Shown piece by piece: positions 1 through 4,658 of a stretch of DNA of 6,418 nt. Under the pieces are notes generated by a model that ran no database searches, had not been told where the DNA came from, and saw only the letters and a list, made by a program, of their open reading frames with translations. The DNA lies in NCBI GenBank assembly GCA_016195295.1, contig JACPZV010000038.1, forward strand, positions 1 to 6,418, written 5' to 3'. Position numbers and translations under genes: made by a program. The stretch is from Acidobacteriota bacterium. Its GTDB lineage: Bacteria > Acidobacteriota > Vicinamibacteria > Vicinamibacterales > CAVVIG01. Positions within the stretch are counted from its first letter, which is position 1, and every line of letters starts with the position of its first letter.

Positions 1-190
1 GACTGCCGTAGGGCGGGTCCTTCTGGACCCGCCTGACTACGGCACGACGCGAAACGCCGATAACATCCGTGCGAACGTAGTTGGCTTCAGTGCGGAAGGT
101 CGGTTGCTGCGCGGGCGTTTGCGCCAGCGCGGCGAGGCCGCACACAGCGGCAACGCCCAGCCCTAGGCCCTCAGCCCTCAGCCCTTTCAT
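1..190 (-). CDS. N-terminus of a secreted protein, possibly VWA-domain type (partial)
   Basis: This open frame starts with ATG at 190 and runs off the left edge without a stop (63 codons seen). A clear Shine-Dalgarno (GGGGAG at 197-202, 6 nt spacer) supports the start. Residues 1-23 look like a signal peptide ending in ALA, with cleavage before QTPAQQ. The mature start contains PTFRTEANYVRTDVI, which resembles the first strand of acidobacterial exported VWA-domain proteins (FR-x-x-x-x-Y/L-V-R-x-DV). The VWA domain itself would lie outside the window, so the family call is inference from a short match. The frame then enters a REP-like palindrome (residues about 50-62, ending KDPPYG), where further VWA strand sequence would be expected. 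The gene may therefore be interrupted or carry an in-frame insertion. It starts 28 nt after the plsC stop and is probably co-transcribed with it. The signal-peptide codons contain a heptamer repeat. Confidence 0.55.
   Translation of the reverse strand, partial: MKGLRAEGLGLGVAAVCGLAALAQTPAQQPTFRTEANYVRTDVIGVSRRAVVRRVQKDPPYGS
5..43. repeat. REP-like palindrome with a 16-bp stem
   Basis: GCCGTAGGGCGGGTCC (5-20) pairs perfectly with GGACCCGCC (25-33) plus CTACGGC (37-43). The loop is TTCT and there is a 3-nt bulge (TGA). The length, GC-rich stem and tetraloop are those of dispersed REP/BIME-type elements. It lies inside the open frame of the partial secreted-protein gene. It has no T-tract, so it does not look like an intrinsic terminator. 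Its copy number in the genome cannot be seen from one copy. Confidence 0.7.
157..184 (-). repeat. Tandem heptamer repeat in signal-peptide codons
   Basis: Read on the minus strand right after ATGAAA there are four 7-nt units: GGGCTGA, GGGCTGA, GGGCCTA, GGGCTGG. Two are identical and two are diverged. They encode the stretch GLRAEGLGLG of the signal peptide. Seven is not a multiple of three, so gain or loss of a unit would shift the frame. Confidence 0.6.
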
Positions 191-218
191 GCGGAACTCC
201 CCGGAAGCGCCGGCACGG

Positions 219-947
219 TCAGTCTATCACCGGGCCTTCAGCCAAGAGCGCGGCTATTCGGTCGCGCGTTTTTTCGATCACCACGTTGCGCTCGTCGAGC
301 GTCACCCCGGCGGTTTCGATCGGTTCGCCGATGCGAACGCTGACCGTGACCGGCCGGACGATCCAGCTTCCCTTCCGCATCGAATCGCGGCCGCCCTGGA
401 CCGCGACCGGCACGACGGGCGCTTGCGCCTTGATCGCCATGATGAAACCGCCCTTCTTGAAGGGCAGCAGCTCGTCGGTCCGGCTGCGCGTGCCTTCGGG
501 AAAGATCAAGAACGAATTGCCCGCGCGGATCGACTTGGCGCCCTCCTCGATGGAACGAAGCGCGGCTTCCTTATTGCGCCGGTCGACCGGAATGAAGCCG
601 CCGTACCGGAACGCACGCGCGAGGACGGGAATCTTGTCGATCTCGGCTTTGTAGAGAATGTGCAGCCGCGGATGCACCGCGTCGAAGAGCACGGGTGGAT
701 CCACGTTGCTCTGATGATTGGCGCAATAGACGGCGGCGCGACCGCGGGGTACGTGCTCCGCGCCTGCGACGCGGTAGCGGATGCCGCCGAGCACCAGGCC
801 GAGGCGGACTCCGAGGTGGCCGAGCACGTAGAGATGATTCTTCGCCCCAAAGACCGCGGCAATGAGCATCCCGGGCGGCGCGACGATCAGGACGTAAAGG
901 GAAACGGCAACGTAGGTGACGAGCGAGCGGACGGCGGCGATGATCAC
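219..947 (-). CDS. plsC: 1-acyl-sn-glycerol-3-phosphate acyltransferase (PlsC family)
   Basis: This enzyme transfers an acyl chain to the sn-2 position of lysophosphatidic acid, giving phosphatidic acid for membrane phospholipids at the cytoplasmic membrane. The 242-residue product has the four acyltransferase blocks in order: NHQSNVD with the catalytic H78-x4-D83 pair, GGFIPVDR (116-123), FPEGTRS (149-155) for glycerophosphate binding, and VVPVAV (178-183). An N-terminal hydrophobic stretch (about residues 9-33) is a probable membrane anchor. Length is normal for the family. The start is GTG at 947; no ATG fits upstream of the anchor and no convincing Shine-Dalgarno is visible. The carD terminator hairpin ends only 13 nt upstream, so expression probably depends on readthrough from carD or on a promoter not seen here. 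Related lysophospholipid acyltransferases, such as those acting on ornithine lipids, share the motifs, so exact substrate is inferred. Confidence 0.9.
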   Translation of the reverse strand: MIIAAVRSLVTYVAVSLYVLIVAPPGMLIAAVFGAKNHLYVLGHLGVRLGLVLGGIRYRVAGAEHVPRGRAAVYCANHQSNVDPPVLFDAVHPRLHILYKAEIDKIPVLARAFRYGGFIPVDRRNKEAALRSIEEGAKSIRAGNSFLIFPEGTRSRTDELLPFKKGGFIMAIKAQAPVVPVAVQGGRDSMRKGSWIVRPVTVSVRIGEPIETAGVTLDERNVVIEKTRDRIAALLAEGPVID

Positions 948-960
948 GCGGCGCGATGAT

Positions 961-995
961 AAACGAAAACGCCCGCCGGCCGGAGCCGACGGGCG
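961..995 (-). terminator. Intrinsic terminator of carD
   Basis: On the minus strand a GC-rich stem of 11 pairs (CGCCCG, one U-G wobble, CGGC; 970-980 with 985-995) closed by a TCCG tetraloop is followed at once by TTTTCGTTT (961-969). This is a classic Rho-independent terminator, lying 55 nt after the carD stop. It lies 14 nt before the plsC start codon, so it can also act as an attenuator between the two genes. Confidence 0.75.
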
Positions 996-1050
996 CTCGA
1001 TGGACCTTGTAGCACGGCCCTTTCAGGGCCGCGATCGGCGGAGACGCGCG

Positions 1051-1635
1051 CTACGACGCGCGGGCTGCGCGGCGCGGCGCGGGCGACGCCACGGCGCGCG
1101 GCGCCGCCTTCGCGACCTTCGCGCGAGCCGTCGTCCGGGCTTTCTGGCTGAAGCAGCGCTCGAGCGCGTGGTCGACCCGGCCTTCGATCGCCGCCGCCGT
1201 CTCGCGCATCACCTCGGACACTTCCGAGATAATCAGAAACTTCGCGCGATCCAGCATCCGCTTTTCGCGAAACGAGAGGCTCTTCGACTTCGCCAGGAAC
1301 GTCAGGCTCTTGAGCACATCGGCGACTTCGTAGATCGAGCCGCTCCGCATCTTGTCCGAGTTGTCCTTGAAGCGGCCTTTCCAGTTCTGATGGTTGTCGA
1401 TCTTGCCGTCGCCAAGCAGATTGAACAGCCGCTCGACCTCGTTGTCGCTGATGGCGCGTCGCAGGCCGACGCCGTCGACGTTCGTCAGCGGGACGAGAAC
1501 GGTCGTGTCGTTCGCGACGATCCGAAGATGATAAAAACCGCACGTCGTGCCGAGGATAGTCTTGTCTTCGATCCGTTCCACAATCCCGAGACCATGATTC
1601 GGGTAAATGACCTTGTCGCCAACCTGAAACGTCAC
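1051..1635 (-). CDS. carD: CarD-family transcriptional regulator
   Basis: CarD/CdnL proteins bind the RNA polymerase beta subunit and stabilise the open promoter complex, notably at stable-RNA promoters. The 194-residue product begins with the polymerase-interacting domain (residues 1-60; FQVGDKVIYPNHGLGIV, then VLVPL and GLRR). The helical DNA-contacting domain follows (about 62-165; NWKGRFKDNSDKMRSGS, then LDRAKFLIISEVSEVM). W85 falls in the place of the tryptophan that wedges into the promoter minor groove in the mycobacterial protein. The last 30 residues are a basic Ala/Arg/Lys/Pro tail, an extension beyond the core fold that could add nonspecific DNA binding (inference). The start is GTG at 1635, supported by AGGGGG at 1640-1645. 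A good sigma70-like promoter lies at 1695-1723 and a terminator follows the gene. The protein is not TRCF (Mfd), which shares only the N-terminal domain and is far longer. Confidence 0.94.
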   Translation of the reverse strand: MTFQVGDKVIYPNHGLGIVERIEDKTILGTTCGFYHLRIVANDTTVLVPLTNVDGVGLRRAISDNEVERLFNLLGDGKIDNHQNWKGRFKDNSDKMRSGSIYEVADVLKSLTFLAKSKSLSFREKRMLDRAKFLIISEVSEVMRETAAAIEGRVDHALERCFSQKARTTARAKVAKAAPRAVASPAPRRAARAS

Positions 1636-1694
1636 GGTTCCCCCTGTTTTAGGAGCGCTATATGGAAGGCTGAAGTCGCTGCAGCAGTTCTATC

Positions 1695-1723
1695 AGTATA
1701 GCGGACTTGCGACGCCCAATCAA
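1695..1723 (-). promoter_or_regulatory. Sigma70-like promoter of carD
   Basis: On the minus strand TTGATT (1718-1723) and TATACT (1695-1700) are separated by exactly 17 nt, close to the consensus. Predicted transcription starts near 1688, leaving a leader of about 50 nt before the carD Shine-Dalgarno and GTG start. Confidence 0.6.
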
Positions 1724-1774
1724 CGGGAAATGGCCGGAAAATCAGGCGTTTCCCGCATTTTCGCCCGTCGTCAC

Positions 1775-1813
1775 AATACGACCTTAAGTACCTCTCGCCA
1801 GCGAGGTTGTATT
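1775..1813. promoter_or_regulatory. Imperfect dyad between the carD and tRNA promoters
   Basis: AATACGACCT (1775-1784) is matched by AGGTTGTATT (1804-1813), 9 of 10 bases complementary, around an interior that contains a second small stem (CTCGC-CA-GCGAG). It lies in the 250-nt intergenic stretch between divergent transcription units. It could be an operator or an RNA hairpin; no regulator is identified. The rest of 1724-1857 shows nothing I can name. Confidence 0.3.
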
Positions 1814-1857
1814 CGAAACTGATCGAGGGGAACGGGCGGGTCAGCGAAACGAGACGC

Positions 1858-1863
1858 TATACT
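1858..1863 (+). promoter_or_regulatory. Probable -10 element of the tRNA-Leu gene
   Basis: TATACT lies 24 nt upstream of the tRNA 5' end, the expected distance, and is followed by a GC-containing discriminator (GAAACGCGC). No recognisable -35 hexamer lies 16-18 nt upstream; the sequence there is G-rich. The same 11 bases (CGCTATACTGA) occur at the carD promoter on the other strand. Confidence 0.4.
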
Positions 1864-1886
1864 GAAACGCGCTCACCATACCAAGG

Positions 1887-1972
1887 GCCGGAGTGGTGAA
1901 ACTGGCAGACGCGCGGGACTCAAAATCCCGTGGGGTTTACTCCCCGTGAGGGTTCGATTCCCTCCTCCGGCA
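1887..1972 (+). tRNA. tRNA-Leu (anticodon CAA)
   Basis: An 86-nt class II tRNA. The acceptor stem is GCCGGAG (1887-1893) with CTCCGGC (1965-1971) and discriminator A at 1972. The D-arm contains GTGGTGAAACTGGCAGAC. The anticodon stem CGGGA/TCCCG encloses the loop CTCAAAA with anticodon CAA (1921-1923), which reads UUG codons. A long variable arm (GTGGGG with CTCCCC) and a T-arm with GGTTCGATTCC follow. The long variable arm and A73 agree with leucine identity. CCA is not encoded (the next bases are CTC), so it must be added enzymatically. The gene converges with the minus-strand envelope operon, whose last stop is only 17 nt away. Confidence 0.96.
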
Positions 1973-1989
1973 CTCCCGCCGCGGCAGTC

Positions 1990-2523
1990 TTACGGAATGA
2001 ACGTGAACTTGGCCGAGCCGGTGATGGCGTCAGCGAAGCTGAACAGCGAAGATCCGCGCGGACGCGCGCGCGCGCTGATGCGAACATAGTAGTCGCGGTT
2101 GGCATTCAGGTTCGCAGTCTGCGTGAGCGGCACGCGCGTCAGCGTCGTCAGCCACTGCTTGACCACCGCCTCGTCTTCGGTCACGGTCGCTTCGTCGACA
2201 CGCCCGTTGACGACGCGCGTCAGACTGTGGCGCCGCGTGAGGTTGTCGTACTGGTCACTGGTACTGACAACCGCGGTCGCGATGGTCCGATCGACCCAGG
2301 CTGGCACGACCATCCGCAGTTCGAGATCATAGGTGAACGTGGTGCGCAGTCCGCTGGAAATCGCGTCCCGGACTTCGTCCGTGTAGGCGTCGGTGAGCTC
2401 GCAGGAGACCACGACCTGGTCATCGCGAACAATCGGCAGGATGCGCCCGATTCCGGCCGCGCGGACCACCGCGCCCGCCGCCAGGAGGGCCACCGCGCAC
2501 CAGAAACCAAGTCGACGCATCAT
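1990..2523 (-). CDS. DUF4390-domain exported protein
   Basis: The product matches the DUF4390 pattern: a signal peptide, a region starting near ILPIVRDDQVVVSCELTDAYTDEVRDAISSG, then TTFTYDLELR and a central stretch with W, YDN and TLTRVPL. The family's function is unknown. In some proteobacteria its gene sits beside rsmB and a two-component sensor, a context not seen here. I choose the ATG at 2523 (177 residues) because GGAG (2530-2533) lies 6 nt before it. The ATG at 2535 adds four residues but has only an AGG touching the start. The hydrophobic segment LGFWCAVALLAAGAVV and the following AAG suggest Sec export, so it acts outside the cytoplasmic membrane. It is the last gene of a three-gene operon, about 21 nt after the beta-barrel gene. 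The domain call rests on recalled family features, not on a search. Confidence 0.75.
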   Translation of the reverse strand: MMRRLGFWCAVALLAAGAVVRAAGIGRILPIVRDDQVVVSCELTDAYTDEVRDAISSGLRTTFTYDLELRMVVPAWVDRTIATAVVSTSDQYDNLTRRHSLTRVVNGRVDEATVTEDEAVVKQWLTTLTRVPLTQTANLNANRDYYVRISARARPRGSSLFSFADAITGSAKFTFIP

Positions 2524-2544
2524 TGCGGGCTCCATCCTAGTACA

Positions 2545-3132
2545 TCAGTAGCGAATCGCCAAGGCCATATTCGCGCGCCAGAACGAAAGCTGTTCGGGGC
2601 CGGTACTCAGCCCTTCGTCCGCCCCGCCGAAACTGCGAAAATACCGGACGTCCCAGCTGACGCCGAAGCGATCCGACAGGAAACCGGTGACGCCAACGCC
2701 CATGTCCCACGCCGCCAGATTGCTCGACACGGACAAGATCGCCCTCGCATCGTCGATCCGCGCGTGCATGAGGCCGCCACCCCCGACGAAGTACGGGCGC
2801 AGCGTGTACTCCGTCAGGTGCCGAGGCAGCGCCACGACCACGTTGCCGGTGACCGTCGTCGCGCTACTCCCGAGCACCAACTGGCTGAACGGCCCACCCG
2901 ACTGAAAGAATCCCGGCACATGCGCCACGTCGGCCTCGACCCCGAACACCTCGCCAAGCTTCACGCTGGTCATGCCAACAGCGAGATGTCGCTCGCCCGC
3001 GCCCTGGTCCAGATCGAAAAACGTCGTGCTGCCGGCAAACGACGTCCCCAGAAACGGCTTGATCTGCCACTCGGCGGACACCCGCGTCGCGGGCACCAGC
3101 AGCATCGCGAGGACGAGCGGTCCGACTCGCAT
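2545..3132 (-). CDS. Small outer-membrane beta-barrel protein
   Basis: This 195-residue protein has a signal peptide (1-20, ending RVSA, mature start EWQIKPFLG). Alternating-polarity, glycine-rich segments typical of a single-domain eight-strand-like barrel follow: GVEADVAHVPGFF, TEYTLRPYFVGGGGLMHA, WDMGVGVTGFLSDRFGVSWDVRYFRSF. It ends in ANMALAIRY, with an aromatic last residue like the BAM recognition signal. Similar proteins are common in Acidobacteria; specific function is unknown and it is too small for a general porin. Start ATG at 3132; a GGAG lies rather far upstream (14 nt), next to the stop of the preceding gene, so translation may be coupled. The gap to the upstream gene is 17 nt and the next gene follows closely, so the three genes form one operon. 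Confidence 0.85.
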   Translation of the reverse strand: MRVGPLVLAMLLVPATRVSAEWQIKPFLGTSFAGSTTFFDLDQGAGERHLAVGMTSVKLGEVFGVEADVAHVPGFFQSGGPFSQLVLGSSATTVTGNVVVALPRHLTEYTLRPYFVGGGGLMHARIDDARAILSVSSNLAAWDMGVGVTGFLSDRFGVSWDVRYFRSFGGADEGLSTGPEQLSFWRANMALAIRY

Positions 3133-3149
3133 GGCGAATCGCGTGTCTC

Positions 3150-4205
3150 CTACCGCACGAAGATTCCAAGGAACACCTTCGCAAACGGCGAAGCGGTCAC
3201 ATCGCCTGCCGCCAACGGAAACGACTTCACGAGACCATCACTGTTCGCCAGCAGAATCAGCGTGAGCCCCCGCGACGGCACAGTCACCACCAGAGAAGAC
3301 GAAGCGTTGTCGCTGACGCCGAACTGCCACACGACCTTCTCGCCGTTGTACGTCTGCACGAACCACCCCATGCCGTGCGGGAGCGGTACGCCGTTGCCGT
3401 CGACGGGCGCGCGCCACGCGGCCGCCAGCGTTTCCGGGCGCAGCAGCACGCCTTTGCGAAGCGCCAGATCGAATCGCGCGTAGTCCCGCGCCGTAGAAAC
3501 CAGTCCACGCGATCCCGTGAGCGTCCTCACCGCATACTGTGACGGCGTCGCGTGCTTCTGTTGGTCGACGACGTACGGCGTCGCCAGACGCTGGAGCGCG
3601 GCGCCGTACCGAACGACCGCCTGATTCGAAATCCCGTCCGTCGGTGGAACGACATCGACCGCATCCAGGCCGGGCACCGAGTCAACCATTGCGAAGCGAT
3701 CGAGCCCGCTGGCGACCGTCGCACGAAACGAACCGCGCGTGCAAACGCTGACAATATCCACGAGCGAATTGAAGCGCTCGGGGTGGTACGCGAAGCTGGG
3801 GCTGGTTGCCGTGCCTGACGTGTGCGTGAGGATCTGCCGGATCGTGGCGCTCGCGTCAGGGTTGGTCGGATTGAACTGGCCGAGGGAGTTGTCGAGCGTC
3901 ACATAGCCGTCCTCGACGCACCGTAGCACGACCGATGCCATGAACACTTGTGTGATCCCGTCGAGTTGATACGGCGTGTCGGTCCGTGCGGCGATGGCTC
4001 GCTCGACGTTCTGCTGGCCGGACGCGCGTTCCCAGAGAATGTCGTCCACGCCGACAATCACGGCGGAAAGTCCGGGAATGCCCGCCTGGGCGCGCAAGGC
4101 TTCGACATAATCCCCGAACAGCCCGTACACGAGCAGATCGGCGTGAAGCGGCACGCGGGCGATCAGCAGGATGGCGACGGTCAGTGCCAGCAGGGATCTG
4201 CGCAT
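3150..4205 (-). CDS. Exported serine hydrolase / class C beta-lactamase-fold homologue, probably inactive
   Basis: The overall fold is that of the beta-lactamase/transpeptidase-like family (PF00144): GIPGLSAVIVG, the SxxK helix region with VEDGYVTLDN, RQILTHTSG, GLVSTARDYARFDLAL, LPHGMGWFVQTY and LTLILLANSDG. Numbered from the ATG at 4205 (351 residues), the catalytic sites are altered. The SxxK position reads GITQ (83-86), so both the nucleophilic Ser and the general-base Lys are gone. The Tyr-x-Asn position reads ISN (192-194). The HxG/KTG position reads QFG (294-296). Elsewhere the frame is intact and conserved, so this looks like a pseudoenzyme rather than a decayed gene. ATG 4205 begins a textbook signal peptide (MRRSLLALTVAILLIA to VPLHA). 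An in-frame ATG at 4295 would add 30 residues ahead of that signal and upstream of the likely promoter. No good Shine-Dalgarno is visible. It heads an operon with the barrel and DUF4390 genes. Confidence 0.87.
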   Translation of the reverse strand: MRRSLLALTVAILLIARVPLHADLLVYGLFGDYVEALRAQAGIPGLSAVIVGVDDILWERASGQQNVERAIAARTDTPYQLDGITQVFMASVVLRCVEDGYVTLDNSLGQFNPTNPDASATIRQILTHTSGTATSPSFAYHPERFNSLVDIVSVCTRGSFRATVASGLDRFAMVDSVPGLDAVDVVPPTDGISNQAVVRYGAALQRLATPYVVDQQKHATPSQYAVRTLTGSRGLVSTARDYARFDLALRKGVLLRPETLAAAWRAPVDGNGVPLPHGMGWFVQTYNGEKVVWQFGVSDNASSSLVVTVPSRGLTLILLANSDGLVKSFPLAAGDVTASPFAKVFLGIFVR

Positions 4206-4210
4206 GGAAC

Positions 4211-4225
4211 ACCGGCAAAGCCGGT
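4211..4225 (-). promoter_or_regulatory. Hairpin just upstream of the hydrolase-like gene start
   Basis: ACCGGC (4211-4216) and GCCGGT (4220-4225) form a perfect 6-bp stem with a 3-nt loop, ending 5 nt before the ATG at 4205. It occupies the ribosome-binding region, where no Shine-Dalgarno is visible, so it could modulate translation (inference). Confidence 0.4.
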
Positions 4226-4239
4226 AACTACCCATCACC

Positions 4240-4268
4240 ATCATAGCGGATACAGTCACGGCCGGACA
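4240..4268 (-). promoter_or_regulatory. Possible promoter of the envelope operon
   Basis: On the minus strand TATGAT (4240-4245) is a good -10 match. A poor -35 (TGTCCG, 4263-4268) lies at 17 nt spacing. Transcription would start near 4233, about 28 nt before the chosen ATG at 4205. That favours this ATG over the one at 4295. Confidence 0.35.
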
Positions 4269-4292
4269 GCCGGCAAGGGGTGCAACCCCGTG
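4257..4292. other. Compact three-helix inverted-repeat element
   Basis: CACG (4257-4260) pairs with CGTG (4289-4292). This encloses GCCGG-ACAG-CCGGC (4261-4274) and GGG(G)-TGCAA-CCC(C) (4277-4289), linked by AA. The geometry is that of a small three-way junction. It lies in the intergenic stretch between the divergent hydrolase-like and methyltransferase genes and overlaps the proposed -35 region. I do not recognise it as a known riboswitch or repeat family. Confidence 0.35.
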
Positions 4293-4325
4293 CATTTCGA
4301 TGGATCATGATGTTCGACGTCCTCA

Positions 4326-4502
4326 ATGAGTGTCGCCTCGCATCTCGGCATTCGCCTCGCCAATTACGATCGACAGATCCGTACTTTGATTCCGAATTAT
4401 GTCGACATGCTGGCCGTGGCCGCGGCCGCGGTCGACCCGCGCGCGCGCACGATCGTGGACCTTGGAGTCGGCACCGGAGCGTTGGCGGCCCGGTGCCTCG
4501 CG
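4326..4502 (+). pseudogene. Truncated class I SAM-dependent methyltransferase
   Basis: From ATG 4326 the frame encodes MSVASHLGIRLANYDRQI followed by a helical lead-in and the SAM-binding motif I, IVDLGVGTGALAARCLA. This is the normal start of a class I methyltransferase. The expected continuation (a second beta strand ending in an acidic residue, as in GID/GVD) does not appear in any of the three frames. After about 4502 the frame becomes non-protein-like (PLEEESRAAAPVWLESGD) and then runs antisense through the glycosyltransferase gene. Only about 58 of the usual 200 or more residues remain, so the protein would lack most of the fold. There is no clear Shine-Dalgarno. A deletion or rearrangement end point near 4500 is the simplest explanation. 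Confidence 0.65.
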
Positions 4503-4658
4503 CCGCTCGAGGAAGAAAGTCGCGCTGCTGCGCCGGTGTGGTTGGAGAGTGGAGATCGTGTGGCGGCGAGACGCGTTCGCGGTAATCAGCGCCACGCCCG
4601 CGCGCTCACGCGCTCTGCCCGTCACATAACGGGCGGGCCGATGACTTCCGGAAAGCCC
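4503..4658. other. Gene-poor stretch after the truncated methyltransferase
   Basis: No complete gene is visible. On the plus strand the frame from 4501 to the TAA at 4627 reads RRSRKKVALLRRCGWRVEIVW and continues to a stop. That faintly resembles the C-terminal end of Vsr/DUF559-type nucleases, so it may be a second gene remnant. A hairpin GCCCGT-CACATA-ACGGGC (4617-4634) lies 25 nt past the glycosyltransferase stop on the minus strand. It could help end that transcript, but has no T-tract. Confidence 0.3.

Noticed and set aside
81..1701. Long plus-strand open frames opposite plsC and carD
   Set aside because: They are low-complexity antisense frames; the minus strand carries clear PlsC and CarD motifs with proper starts.
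1960..1990. tRNA 3' end as a phage or island attachment site
   Set aside because: There is no integrase, no duplicated tRNA 3' segment, and the adjacent genes look chromosomal.
2063..2075. 13-nt alternating CG run
   Set aside because: It lies within DUF4390 codons for Ala and Arg and is too short to argue for Z-DNA or slippage function.
1930..3483. Plus-strand open frame of 517 codons
   Set aside because: It begins inside the tRNA gene and lies antisense to three well-supported genes. Its product is rich in Arg, Pro and His without any domain, as expected from the mirror of high-GC codon usage.
4206..4295. Upstream ATG at 4295 as the hydrolase-like start
   Set aside because: It would place 30 residues before a textbook signal peptide and start upstream of the likely -10 element at 4240-4245.
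4201..4300. Possible cyclic-di-GMP (GEMM) riboswitch suggested by GGCAAAGCC and paired stems
   Set aside because: The conserved GACGCAAAGCC core and tetraloop-receptor arrangement are absent on both strands.
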